Shown here in pieces: positions 7,798-17,371 of a stretch of 64,000 bases of DNA. This stretch comes from Microcystis panniformis FACHB-1757 (GTDB lineage: Bacteria; Cyanobacteriota; Cyanobacteriia; Cyanobacteriales; Microcystaceae), in assembly GCF_001264245.1 (NCBI RefSeq), contig NZ_CP011339.1, positions 1,984,001-2,048,000 on the forward strand. The letters are read 5' to 3'. How positions within the stretch are numbered: position 1 is the stretch's first letter; every line of letters begins with the position of its first letter. The position numbers and the translations under genes were made by a program. The notes beneath the pieces are model-generated. The model saw only the letters and a list, made by a program, of their open reading frames with translations. It had not been told where the DNA came from and did not search any database.

Positions 7798-10038
7798 ATG
7801 ACCTATCCTCTCTACGTCGCTTTTATTTGGCATCAACACCAACCCCTCTACAAATCCTGTCAAACTCGCACCGATGCTTCGGGACAATATCGCTTACCCT
7901 GGGTGCGACTGCATGGGGTGAAAGATTATCTCGATTTAATCCTGATTCTAGAACGTTACCCGAAATTACACCAAACAGTCAACCTTGTCCCCTCTTTAAT
8001 CCTGCAATTAGAGGATTACGTCAACGGACTAGCTATAGACCCCTATCTTGCTCTCACTGTCACCCCAGAAGCGCAGTTAACCCTGGCACAAAAACACTTT
8101 ATCCTCGAACACTTTTTCGATGCTAACCATCGTACCCTGATCGATCCGCACCCCCGTTACGGGCAATTATACGCAGAGCGTCAAGAAAACGGTCATAGTT
8201 GGTGTATTAGCCATTGGCATCTCCAAGATTATAGCGATCTCTTGGCTTGGCATAACCTCGCTTGGATCGATCCTATCTTTCACATTGACCCAGAAATCGC
8301 TGCCTGGTTAGAACAGGGAAAAAACTTCACTTTAAGCGATCGCCAGCGGATTATCTCCAAACAGCGTCAAATTCTGCGTCGTATCTTGCCGCAACACCGG
8401 TTAATGCAGGAAACAGGACAACTAGAAATCATTACCAGTCCCTACACCCATCCGATTTTACCCCTGCTGGCTAACTCGGAAGCCGGCCGGGTAGCGGTGC
8501 CGAATATGACCCTTCCTCGCCAATATTTCCACTATCCTGAAGATATTTCCCGCCATCTCCGGAAAGCTTGGCAAATCTATATCGATCGCTTTGATAAACA
8601 ACCTCGCGGACTTTGGCCCTCGGAACAATCCGTTAGTCCTGCGATTCTCCCCGCTGTCGCTAAACAGGGTTTTCAGTGGTTATGTTCCGATGAGGGGGTG
8701 TTAGGTTGGTCTTTGGGACATTACTTTCATCGCGACGAAAAGGGCAATATTAGCGAACCAGAATTGCTTTATCGTCCCTACCTTCTGGAAACTAGCAACG
8801 GCAATTTATCGATGGTTTTCCGGGATCATCGTCTCTCGGATCTGATCGGATTTAGCTATAGTGGCATGAAAGCGCAAGAGGCCGCTACAGACTTAGTTAA
8901 ACACCTAGAAGCGATCGCCGAAGAACTGAAAACCAACGCAGAAACCACGACGCTAGAAAAACCCTGGTTAGTTACCATTGCGCTAGATGGCGAAAACTGC
9001 TGGGAAAACTATCATCAAGACGGTTTACCCTTCCTAGAGAACCTGTATCAACTTTTAAGCGACCACCAAGCGATCGAATTAGTCACCGTCTCGGAATATC
9101 TCGATCGCTTTCCCGCTAATGCAAAAATACCCAGCCATCAACTTCATAGCGGCTCTTGGATCGATGCCAATTTTACCACTTGGATCGGCGATCCCGCTAA
9201 AAATAAAGCTTGGGAATATCTAATTTTAGCCCGTCAAACCCTCGCCAATCACCCGGAAGCGACGGAAGATAATAACCCCGACGCGTGGGAAGCATTGTAT
9301 GCAGCGGAGGGTTCCGATTGGTTTTGGTGGTTTGGTTATGGCCATTCTTCTAATCATGACGCAATTTTTGACCAACTTTTCCGCGAACACCTGATCGCTC
9401 TTTATCAAGCTTTAAATGAGCCAATTCCCTCCTATTTGCTCGAACCGGTGGAAAAACACGGGGATAAACAAAGTAATCGTCCACTAGCTTTTATTCACCC
9501 CATTATCGACGGTTTTGGGGACGAACAGGATTGGGATAAAGCTGGACGGATCGAAATTGGTGGTGCCAGTGGTACGATGCACCGGACTTCCTTAGTACAA
9601 AGGCTCTTTTTCGGTTGGGATCATCTCAATTTTTATCTGCGTTTTGATTGGAAACCGGGGGCAAAATTAGGAGAAGAAATTCCCGCAGAAGTGCATTTAT
9701 ATTGGTATTATGATGAAGTGCATCGTCTGCAAAGTCCAATTCCCCTAGCAGATATTCCCCCTCGATCGCCCCTCGATTACGGTTATCATCATCATCTAGG
9801 AGTTAATTTAATCACGGAATTTACTTGGTTAGAAGTCGCTCAAGAATATTTTACTTGGCAACGAGTTCCTAGTAATGCCAAAGCTTCTTTTAATCAATGT
9901 TTGGAAATTGCTGTCCCCTGGGAAGGATTACACATTGAACCCGATGCTCGTCTCCATTTAATCGCAGTTTTAGCCAATCAAGGTCAATACTATGATTTCC
10001 TCCCCGTTGAAGAATTAATCTTCCTGCAAAGACCTTAA
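7798..10038 (+). CDS. GH57 glycoside hydrolase (alpha-amylase/alpha-mannosidase type)
   Basis: A 746-residue glycoside hydrolase of family 57, probably acting on alpha-glucans in the cytosol. The N-terminal motif FIWHQHQPLY is typical of the family. GLWPSEQSVSP (about residue 275) carries the likely nucleophile Glu, and TIALDGENCWENY (about 395) the likely acid Asp. The C-terminal ~200 residues form a beta-rich domain (LAFIHPIIDGFGDEQDWDKAG onward) seen in amylopullulanase-like members. No signal peptide is present. A second GH57 gene, the branching enzyme at 519-2106, lies 6 kb away, so both may serve glycogen metabolism. The exact bond cleaved is not deducible here. Confidence 0.9.
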   Translation: MTYPLYVAFIWHQHQPLYKSCQTRTDASGQYRLPWVRLHGVKDYLDLILILERYPKLHQTVNLVPSLILQLEDYVNGLAIDPYLALTVTPEAQLTLAQKHFILEHFFDANHRTLIDPHPRYGQLYAERQENGHSWCISHWHLQDYSDLLAWHNLAWIDPIFHIDPEIAAWLEQGKNFTLSDRQRIISKQRQILRRILPQHRLMQETGQLEIITSPYTHPILPLLANSEAGRVAVPNMTLPRQYFHYPEDISRHLRKAWQIYIDRFDKQPRGLWPSEQSVSPAILPAVAKQGFQWLCSDEGVLGWSLGHYFHRDEKGNISEPELLYRPYLLETSNGNLSMVFRDHRLSDLIGFSYSGMKAQEAATDLVKHLEAIAEELKTNAETTTLEKPWLVTIALDGENCWENYHQDGLPFLENLYQLLSDHQAIELVTVSEYLDRFPANAKIPSHQLHSGSWIDANFTTWIGDPAKNKAWEYLILARQTLANHPEATEDNNPDAWEALYAAEGSDWFWWFGYGHSSNHDAIFDQLFREHLIALYQALNEPIPSYLLEPVEKHGDKQSNRPLAFIHPIIDGFGDEQDWDKAGRIEIGGASGTMHRTSLVQRLFFGWDHLNFYLRFDWKPGAKLGEEIPAEVHLYWYYDEVHRLQSPIPLADIPPRSPLDYGYHHHLGVNLITEFTWLEVAQEYFTWQRVPSNAKASFNQCLEIAVPWEGLHIEPDARLHLIAVLANQGQYYDFLPVEELIFLQRP

Positions 10039-10670
10039 ATCAATAATCAGTGATCAGTTATCAAACGTCAGCAAACCCTAGTTAAGTACCTAAGCAAAAT
10101 TAAAATAAGGCTTTTGACCTGTTAAAATCCGATGTTAGTGCAAGAATATAGGATTGAGACCTTCAAAAACCTTGCATTATCCTTCTTACAGTATATAAAC
10201 TGGTACAAAAAAAGAGGGCAACAAAGCCTGAAACGACCGGCTACTGACTCCTACCCCCACGAAAAACTTTTTCAGCAAACCCTAATTACACATATCTAAC
10301 CACCTCTTGCCTCTTGCATAAGTTCATCTCCTGATATGTAGCCTATACTCAAGGGATTTAGTATAAACTTTCAGCACATATCGACTGTGCGGGAAAGCTC
10401 GGAGGAAGAGGAGAAAACTAATGATCTTCGTTACTCTTCATGCTAAATCAACAAATGCCAAGACAATACACTTCTAAACAAAAAATTCCCAAAGTTTCGG
10501 TTTTTTGGTTTGTGCGATGGACGTGGGTTGTTGAGATTTTCAATAGAATAGAACTCTGACTCTCTTGGGTTTGGTGGGTACAATGTATTCTAATATATAG
10601 TCCTCCCGGTGAGAGGGTGGAACGAACCACAAAGACACAAAGGACACAAAGATTAACCGATCTTATATAA
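10039..10670. other. Intergenic region with IS and MITE relics
   Basis: No convincing gene. An end relic matching the terminal repeat of the IS at 15691-17371 (CTTTTTCAGCAAACCCT) lies at about 10266-10281. Its neighbourhood resembles, in reverse complement, the relic at 38297-38370. A partial copy of the ACTAAATC MITE is seen in reverse at about 10330-10363. A short CACAAAGACACAAAGGACAC stretch precedes the next IS. Confidence 0.6.
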
Positions 10671-12160
10671 CTGTAGTTTAGACTAAAAAATTTGCCTAAA
10701 AATAATCCAGCCTTATGAAAATAGCTGAAATCAAAAATCTTGAAGCAAAAAGTAGAGTTAGGATGCTTTTGTTGCCTATTTTTTAGGGGTTGAATGTCGT
10801 TTTTTCACAGTAGGATAGGTCTTTCTTTTACTGCGAGTCTTCCCTTTTTCCCAGCCGGGAGACTTTCCTCTAGTTTTAGGTGGTTGAGCGGGCGAACCAA
10901 TCTCTATCAAAAGGGAAAACAGAGACTGTGCTACCCTTTCAGGAGTTAATAGGGTTTGCGGTTTTTGCCAAGGAAGACGATAATCTGCTACCAAATCTTT
11001 GGCTAACCATAATTGCCAAGTCATCAACGGCATTAAATCACTCCATCTCTCACATTGAACAGGTGTACTTAAAGAAGGTAAAGTCCAATGTAATCTTTGC
11101 GAGTGCAAAGCGATACCAATGGTCAACTCCAAAACGACGTGCATATTGTGACCAAACTTTTTCTAAGGATAAAAATGCCTCTCCTACCCAAATTAACCAT
11201 AAGGGGCGATGTGCCTCTCCCGTTTTTTTAGGATTCAACCTTTCCACTTTAATTAGACTTAATTTCTGCTGAGAAGCTGTTTTAAAATGTAACTGTTGCC
11301 ATTGACTCACTCGGATTAATCCGAGTTTCGGGTCATTGATTTCCACTGTTGCGTCGGTTGGCCACCATGTGGATTCGTCATTGATTTTAAATTGTCTGCC
11401 ATGTTTTTTCGGTCTTCCCTTACCCCCATAAGCTTCTGGTTCGCCATATAGACAACAATTAGAGCGGATTCTCATCAGTTTACTTGCTTGGATATCTGCT
11501 GTTTGATTTACCCATGAACTATTGCCGTATTCACAATCTAATACTACCAAAACTTTTTGTTGAATTGTTTTGCAGACTTCTTGGAGTTGCCATTTGGCTT
11601 TAGCTATCGGTGTTTCAAAGGATGTGATTCTTTCATGTCTTAAGGGTAATGCCCAACTTCTTTCCCCTTCGGGTAGCCAGACAATGGTGCTATAGCCTTG
11701 TCCTAATACTGTTCCATTTTTTGATGCCGCGCTATGTTGATAGCCTCTATCTTTCATCGTTTTAGCATCCTTCAATTCCCATGCTGTATGATCTATTGCT
11801 AACAAAACATACTCCAGTTCTGGTATTTCCTGAACATACCTTTTCATTAACTGGTTTCGGTTGGGACGACAATCTTCAATAGATTCGTATGTACTATGCC
11901 ATTTCCTTCTGAAGAAAGGGGACAGTGAGAAGTCTCCCAAGCAATAGGCATTTCTGGTGGTCATGATGCTATCCATTAAGTCAAAGGTGGCATCTTTGGC
12001 ATTACCTAACAGTTGGTAGGTATCTTGGCGAAATCTGGTATATCTGTTATATTTGGTCATAGAGAGCGGATAAATTCTTTAACATCTTTTATTTTCTCTC
12101 TATTTTGCTTGATTCTTCCTCTTTTTTCTTTTTAGGTTTCTCATTTAGTCTAAACTACAG
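10671..12160 (-). mobile_element. Insertion sequence, 1.49 kb, 17-bp terminal repeats, 6-bp target duplication
   Basis: The element is bounded by exact inverted repeats CTGTAGTTTAGACTAAA (10671-10687) and its complement at 12144-12160. The hexamer ATATAA directly flanks both ends (10665-10670 and 12161-12166), which I read as the target-site duplication. It carries one transposase gene on the minus strand. I cannot assign the IS family with confidence. Confidence 0.85.
10776..12060 (-). pseudogene. DDE transposase, frameshifted
   Basis: Two frames make up one transposase of about 430 residues. The first frame (336 residues, from MTKYNRYTRFRQDTYQLLG) holds candidate catalytic Asp residues in LLAIDHTAWELK and LVVLDCEYGNSSW. 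The protein then leaves frame near 11100, and the natural continuation RLHWTLPSLSTPVQCERWSDL is found in the next frame, ending in a basic tail (KTRSKRKTYPTVKKRHSTPKK-like). The break looks like one extra or two missing bases. It fills the 10671-12160 element. It could be a programmed frameshift, but I see no slippery heptamer, so decay or read error is more likely. Confidence 0.8.
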
Positions 12161-12589
12161 ATATAAGTTAAACTTATCACACAGAACCTAGAAGAGCCGA
12201 ACTCTTGCCAGATAACTCATTGTTCGCTTAATTTTTTAAGGGAAGGGTTTTAAAATTGCTGTTACCTTTATCCTGTATGCTTTTTAGCGAATAAGGTAAG
12301 CATAACATTGTCGAGAGTGCGATCGCTATTATCACCATAAGTACAGGAGCAGCAAATGCGAATAAGCTCATTGCCTTGGCCTACCTCATTGGCGTATTTT
12401 TTGTGATTCCCCTGATTCTGGTGGGGATTTCGATTGTTCTATAAGGGACTCGCACAGAAATAGAATACTAGCTATACAGTCGCTTTCTTTAAGTTCTTCA
12501 AGGATTCGCCAGATGATTGGGTACATTATTAGAGCCTAAGTCCTTTACCGAAAATTTCGGTTGAATGACCCGCAGCAATTCTCACTTTA
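12161..12589. other. Intergenic region with a membrane-helix fragment
   Basis: At about 12309-12444 one plus frame reads AIIT...NKLIALAYLIGVFFVIPLILVGISIVL then stop: one clear transmembrane helix with no start codon of its own. It may be the end of a lost membrane-protein gene. At about 12176-12200 there is a relic (CACACAGAACCTAGAAGAGCC) of the right end of the IS4-type element found at 60677-62093. Nothing else was recognised. Confidence 0.45.
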
Positions 12590-13732
12590 TACCATTTTTC
12601 TAAATTCCTGACAGACATAGAGCTTCTAAAATCCAAGACCATCCCGTCAAATACCCGATCGTGTCATTGGATAGAGAATTTAAAAGATGGTAAAGTTTAC
12701 TTCTTAAGTTATCAAGGGAGTTAAAATTGCCCCAGGCCAATAGGTTTTTCAAATATAGCCAAACTCTCTCAATTGGATTTACTTCTGGACAATAGGGAGG
12801 TTGATAAAATAGGATAATATTATCAGGTATTTCTAGGTCAGTCGCCGTATGTGCGGGAGCATTATCTAATTGAATAATATGTAATTCCTCAGAAAAAGCT
12901 TGAGAAAAAAGCGTTAAATATTGATTAAAACATTCCCCATCTAAATGAGAGAATTCATAGAAAAAACTGCTACATATTCGAGGTTCTATTAAACCATAGA
13001 GCCAGAGATATTGAAAATTATACTGAAAATTACCAAGGGGCTTTATGCCTTTAATTGTTATTTTATCTCTGACAATGGTATGACAGCCGAAGCGACTTTC
13101 ATCTTGACACCAGAAGCGGACTTTTAAATACTGACTAACTTTTTCAGATTCTTTTTCTAGTAAAGCTTGTAGCTGTTCAGATAGATTATTTTGGAATATT
13201 TTTACTTCTCCTGGTAATTGTTTTAAATTTTGAGGTCGAGCCACTTTTAATTTAGCTTGTAATTCATTTCTTACGAGACGGTAAACAGTTATATAACTGG
13301 CAGGTATTTCTAAAATAATTGATACCCAAAAATGAATTTCTTTATAACTTTGAAATCCTTCTGGGTCTTTTAATTCATTCTGAATTAGAGCGGCTTCTTC
13401 CACTGAAATCTTTTTGGGTCTTCCCAGTTTTTCTGGTTCTGACAAGAGATTTTCTATCCCTCCTTCTCGATAACAACTTAACCAGCGATGAATAGTTCTT
13501 TCTGAGCGTCCTATTAACACGGCGAGATGACGAACCGTTTCTACCTCCTTAATTTTTAGTAGATACAGGGATTGTACTTTAGCAAAGTTTAAAGAGGTTA
13601 CTTGTTGCTTCAACAAGGATTTTAAGTCTTCTACTGACTCAGCAACATTAATATTAGGGACTCCACTCATTGCCTTTTTACCACACAAACTATACCTTTA
13701 CCAAGTATGACATACTTTTTGAAAAATGGTAT
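12590..13732 (-). mobile_element. IS630-family insertion sequence, apparently intact
   Basis: The ends are TACCATTTTTC (12590-12600) and GAAAAATGGTA (13722-13732), exact inverted repeats that include the TA dinucleotide duplicated by this family. The single transposase gene fills the element. It belongs to a different subgroup from the IS630 copies at 1-443 and 55351-56448. Confidence 0.85.
12600..13688 (-). CDS. IS630-family transposase
   Basis: A 362-residue transposase. The N-terminal helix-turn-helix region (about 35-95, LNFAKVQSLYLLKIKEVETVRHLAVLIGRSERTIHRW split over two helices) would bind the element ends. The DDE domain has Asp in WCQDESRFG, Asp in IQLDNAPAHTA and Glu in NPIERVWLYLK. 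All three catalytic residues are present and the frame is unbroken, so it may be active. The stop codon lies inside the terminal inverted repeat. The protein starts MCGKKAMSGV; the second Met at residue 7 is an alternative start. Confidence 0.92.
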   Translation of the reverse strand: MCGKKAMSGVPNINVAESVEDLKSLLKQQVTSLNFAKVQSLYLLKIKEVETVRHLAVLIGRSERTIHRWLSCYREGGIENLLSEPEKLGRPKKISVEEAALIQNELKDPEGFQSYKEIHFWVSIILEIPASYITVYRLVRNELQAKLKVARPQNLKQLPGEVKIFQNNLSEQLQALLEKESEKVSQYLKVRFWCQDESRFGCHTIVRDKITIKGIKPLGNFQYNFQYLWLYGLIEPRICSSFFYEFSHLDGECFNQYLTLFSQAFSEELHIIQLDNAPAHTATDLEIPDNIILFYQPPYCPEVNPIERVWLYLKNLLAWGNFNSLDNLRSKLYHLLNSLSNDTIGYLTGWSWILEALCLSGI

Positions 13733-14004
13733 TACCCATCTTCTGGTACTCTCCGAAAACCCTGACAATTTATAAATTTTGTAGCTCTTATCTAGGAGGT
13801 GATCTTGCTGCATAAATGCCCTAGCAATGGCACCTTGTTTTTTGATAAAAATTTGACCAAGTAATCAAAATCAAAAAATTAACAACAAACAACTCAATCT
13901 ATTGATATTAAATGTTTTGAGAATCTTTTATTAATAAAAAAACTGGGAGTAACAGAGAATAGTCTGACTGACGGACACATTTTTCAATACAAAGACAAGT
14001 ACTG

Positions 14005-15188
14005 TTATGTGAAAGCCTCAAACTCCTGAATAAAAGAAAAGGTAATTTTGCCATAATAATCCTGACGAGCTTTGCGAGAAGAGCCAACAGGGAAAAGGGT
14101 CAACAGAAAATAAGTGGTCAAGTCGCAAGAAGGGACGCGCCTTATGAACAACTCCCGCCAGCCAACGTCAACCAATTTTCAAATAACTCAAACCACGCCG
14201 AAAATGAGCATCAACCTGACGGCGAGAGCCAGATTGTTGAACCGCCATGCCAGTTAAAGTAGCAAAGAGAATAGAAATGGCAACAATGAGATAGAGACGT
14301 TCTAAACAAGCAGCAGAGCGAACACGAGAATGTTCCCAGTCAAAAACGCCCGATTTACTGCCCTTGAAAGAGATGTTCAATGGGAAAACGAAGACCATAC
14401 TGCCAGAAGGTGTCAAGGGTAGGAGGTTCATCGCTCAGAATTGCCCAATTATCCTTAACCCCTGGAACAGAGGCTAAAGCAAGATGAGCAGTGATTCTAG
14501 CCTCCTGCCAGACTTGAACGTTGCGATCAAAGCAGGCTTGCCGTTTGGGAGGATAGAGTTCTCTGACCTCATAGCCAAAACCCCGACGGCGAACACCGTA
14601 AATGAGGGTATCGCAAGGTAAGCGAAGACACCAATGCCAAGTATTTTTCCTGAGCCATTGAATTAATTGCTGATTGGCAAAGCCTCGGTCGGCTAACAGC
14701 ATGACATTCTCAAAGCCCTGAAGATAGCCTTTGGCTCTGTCCAACAAGGGTTCGTATTTCTCAAAAGCTAGGCTGGCACTACCATGTTCTAATCCCATCC
14801 ACATCAAGGGGACGGCTCTCCCCCCGCAGACCACCGCTAGATAGACAAAGCAGTATTGATTCCACAACAGAGTGGTATCTATTGCTAGATACAGTCTTTC
14901 CCCCTTCTCCTTCCAAGTCTCGATGGCTTTCAATATTAAGGGGATGTATATCTTTTCCACCGCTACTCTTCCATTCTGGCAAAAGCGATTCCACCGTCTC
15001 TGATAACTATTGGCTTGTTCGGCTCTGCTTTGTACAAAGGGTTCCCATCTGGCTTGATTGAGACTTTGACTACTGAGTAGGGCTGTCACCATCCAACTGA
15101 GGACGGTTAAATGTCTTTTATCCACAAATCGGCTTCCTTGTTCTAGATAGGAATAAACTTGGGAGAAGATTCTGTTCTCGGTTTTCAT
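14005..15188 (-). pseudogene. IS4-family transposase, multiply broken
   Basis: The N-terminal 277 residues hold Asp in LAIDTTLLW, Asp in LLADRGFAN and the Glu-bearing YGLRFPIEHLF segment of the IS4 signature. Near 14376 one extra T shifts the frame; the correct continuation KGSKSGVFDWEHSRVRSAAC runs in the next frame to KIG followed by a stop (probably Trp to stop) at about 14168. A further shift is needed near 14090 to reach the natural end QEFEAFT at 14005. With an insertion, a stop and a third break this gene looks truly dead, unlike the single-deletion cases elsewhere in the window. Confidence 0.85.
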
Positions 15189-15534
15189 CTTGTAGGGATT
15201 CTTGCTTTTTCCCTATCTACCCAGATATTTTTCTTTTTGGCAACCCTTGTCTTGTCAGGTTTTGACCCACTTGTGTCCGTCAGTCAGGTTCCCATCTGGC
15301 TTGATTGAGACTTTGACTACTGAGTAGGGCTGTCACCATCCAACTGAGGACGGTTAAATGTCTTTTATCCACAAATCGGCTTCCTTGTTCTAGATAGGAA
15401 TAAACTTGGGAGAAGATTCTGTTCTCGGTTTTCATCTTGTAGGGATTCTTGCTTTTTCCCTATCTACCCAGATATTTTTCTTTTTGGCAACCCTTGTCTT
15501 GTCAGGTTTTGACCCACTTGTGTCCGTCAGTCAG
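15041..15534. repeat. Two identical 247-bp tandem copies of the IS4 right end
   Basis: Copy one is 15041-15287 and copy two 15288-15534. Each contains the transposase N-terminus start region and the terminal repeat ending GTCCGTCAGTCAG. The second copy reproduces the first codons of the transposase in a promoterless-looking fragment. Confidence 0.9.
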
Positions 15535-15690
15535 GAGAATAGTACAAGTCATGGGGTTTCTCGGCACTTAAGGTATATTTGCTGATAAACCCCTTTTGTG
15601 GCAAGAATCTATAGGCAATGCACATTTGTGAGAAACGATACAGTACAAAATTAATCAAGCAAAAGATGATTTTTTAATCTTGTCTTATCT

Positions 15691-17371
15691 AGGGTTTGCT
15701 GAATAACTGTGAAATACTTATGATATAAGGATTACAGCCATATTAAATTCCCAAAAAGTCAAGAAAAAGGGACAGAAAACGGCTAAAATTGCTAAAATAC
15801 CCTTGCACTTATCCGACAAGAACATATGTACCGAAAAACGAACGAGTCTTCAATTGCCCCAGAAAACTTTGAGTTGCCTTTTGAGGGAAAATTATCAGCA
15901 GATAATCGCTGGATAATAATGGCAGAGTTAATTCCCTGGGAAGAATTTGAAGAAGAATATGCCCAAAATTTTGACGAAGAAATGGGTGCGCCAGCCAAAC
16001 CATTTAGGATGGCATTAGGAGCATTAATTATTAAGGAAAAATTAAAAACAAGCGACAGGGAAACCATAGAGCAAATCAAGGAAAACCCCTATTTACAGTA
16101 TTTTCTAGGGATGTCAGCCTATAGTAATGAAGCTCTATTTGATGCGACAATGTTCGTTAATTTTCGTAAAAGAATCAGTAAGAATTTAATCAATAAAATT
16201 AATAAAAGAATGGTGATGAGAGAGAGAAAAAAGAAGGAAATTGAAGAAAAAAGTGAAAGAAAAGAAGAAGAAAAAGAGAGTCAAATAAAAAATAAAGGAA
16301 AATTAATATTAGATGCAAGTTGCGCACCTGCTGATCTAAGTTATCCCCAGGATTTAGGGATATTAAATCAAGCAAGAAAGAAAACAGAAAACATTCTAGA
16401 TTGTCTCTATCAAAGTTTGAGAATCAAGCTGAAGAAAAAGCCAAGAACTTATAGAAAAAGAGCGAGAAAAGATTATTTAAAAGTAGCCAAAAAACGTCGT
16501 TGTTCTCAAAAAGAAAGACGAGAAGCTATCAAGAAGCAACTGCAATATATCAAAAGAAATCTATCTCAAATAGAGAAATTAATCGAGGGGGGATCAGAGT
16601 TAAGTAGTCTCAGCAAAAGAAACTACAAAATGTTGTTAGTGGTGACAGAAGTTTATCGTCAACAATTGTGGATGTGGGAAAATAAATCATCGAGAATTGA
16701 TGATAGAATTGTGAGTATAACCCAACCACACATCCGCCCTATCGTTAGAGGAAAAGCAGGAAAACCAGTTGAATTTGGAGCAAAAATCTCAGTAAGCTGT
16801 TTTGAGAGTTATGTATTTTTAGACCATTTAAGTTGGGATAATTTTAATGAATCTGGGGACTTACAAGCGCAAGTAGAAGAGTATAAAGAATTCACAGGAT
16901 ATTATCCAGAATCAGTTCATGTTGATAAAATTTATCGAACTAGAAAAAATCTAGCTTGGTGTAAAGAAAGAGGAATTAGAATCAGTGGAGTTCCTCTAGG
17001 AAGACCACCTAAAAATATTAGTAAAGAAACTAAAAAACAAGCTCTTGAGGATGAAGGAATTCGGAATGCAATTGAAGGTAAATTTGGTCAAGCAAAAAGA
17101 AGATATAGTCTTGATTGTATCATGACAAAACTTGATAAAACTTCAGAAACTTCCATTGCCATTACTTTTTTAGTCATCAATCTTTCTAACCTGCTTAGAC
17201 AGGTTAACTGTCTTTTTTTGTCCCTATTTCTTTATACATCTAAATTTAGCTTTATTCATCCCTCTTTGATTAGAAAAGATGATAAAAAAGCTGATTTCTC
17301 AACAGAAAAACTTATCTTAAATTCGGGCTGATTTTTGAGAGTTTTTGTTTTTTACTTTTTCAGCAAACCCT
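15691..17371 (+). mobile_element. IS5/IS1182-like insertion sequence, copy 1
   Basis: The ends are AGGGTTTGCTGAATAACT at 15691 and the complement of AGGGTTTGCTGAAAAAGT at 17371. The tetramer ATCT flanks both sides and may be the target duplication. A second copy with an identical protein lies at 56678-58358. Relics of these ends occur near 10266, 26564, 26777 and 38297. Confidence 0.88.
15826..17331 (+). CDS. IS5/IS1182-like transposase, copy 1
   Basis: A 501-residue transposase. The N-terminal domain (about 1-120) has the LIPWEEFEEEYAQNF and PFRMALGALIIKEKL motifs typical of this group. A very Lys/Glu-rich stretch (about 125-160) follows, then the DDE core with LILDASCAPADLSYP holding the first catalytic Asp, HVDKIYRTRKN in the middle, and IEGKFGQAKRRY near the C-terminus with the likely catalytic Glu. 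The frame is intact and identical to copy 2, so it is probably active and recently moved. Confidence 0.9.
   Translation: MYRKTNESSIAPENFELPFEGKLSADNRWIIMAELIPWEEFEEEYAQNFDEEMGAPAKPFRMALGALIIKEKLKTSDRETIEQIKENPYLQYFLGMSAYSNEALFDATMFVNFRKRISKNLINKINKRMVMRERKKKEIEEKSERKEEEKESQIKNKGKLILDASCAPADLSYPQDLGILNQARKKTENILDCLYQSLRIKLKKKPRTYRKRARKDYLKVAKKRRCSQKERREAIKKQLQYIKRNLSQIEKLIEGGSELSSLSKRNYKMLLVVTEVYRQQLWMWENKSSRIDDRIVSITQPHIRPIVRGKAGKPVEFGAKISVSCFESYVFLDHLSWDNFNESGDLQAQVEEYKEFTGYYPESVHVDKIYRTRKNLAWCKERGIRISGVPLGRPPKNISKETKKQALEDEGIRNAIEGKFGQAKRRYSLDCIMTKLDKTSETSIAITFLVINLSNLLRQVNCLFLSLFLYTSKFSFIHPSLIRKDDKKADFSTEKLILNSG

Larger units (their letters stand above)
13964..15534 (-). mobile_element. 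IS4-family element with internal 247-bp tandem duplication and 9-bp target duplication
   Basis: Terminal repeats are CTGACTGACGGACACA at the left (13964-13979) and its complement ending at 15534. The nonamer GAGAATAGT flanks both outer ends (13955-13963 and 15535-15543), as expected for IS4-family transposition. The right end is present twice: 15041-15287 and 15288-15534 are identical 247-base copies. The target duplication adjoins only the outer copy, so the duplication arose after insertion. Confidence 0.88.

Noticed and set aside
10448..10630. 60-codon minus-strand open frame
   Set aside because: No start signal, biased composition and repeats on both sides.
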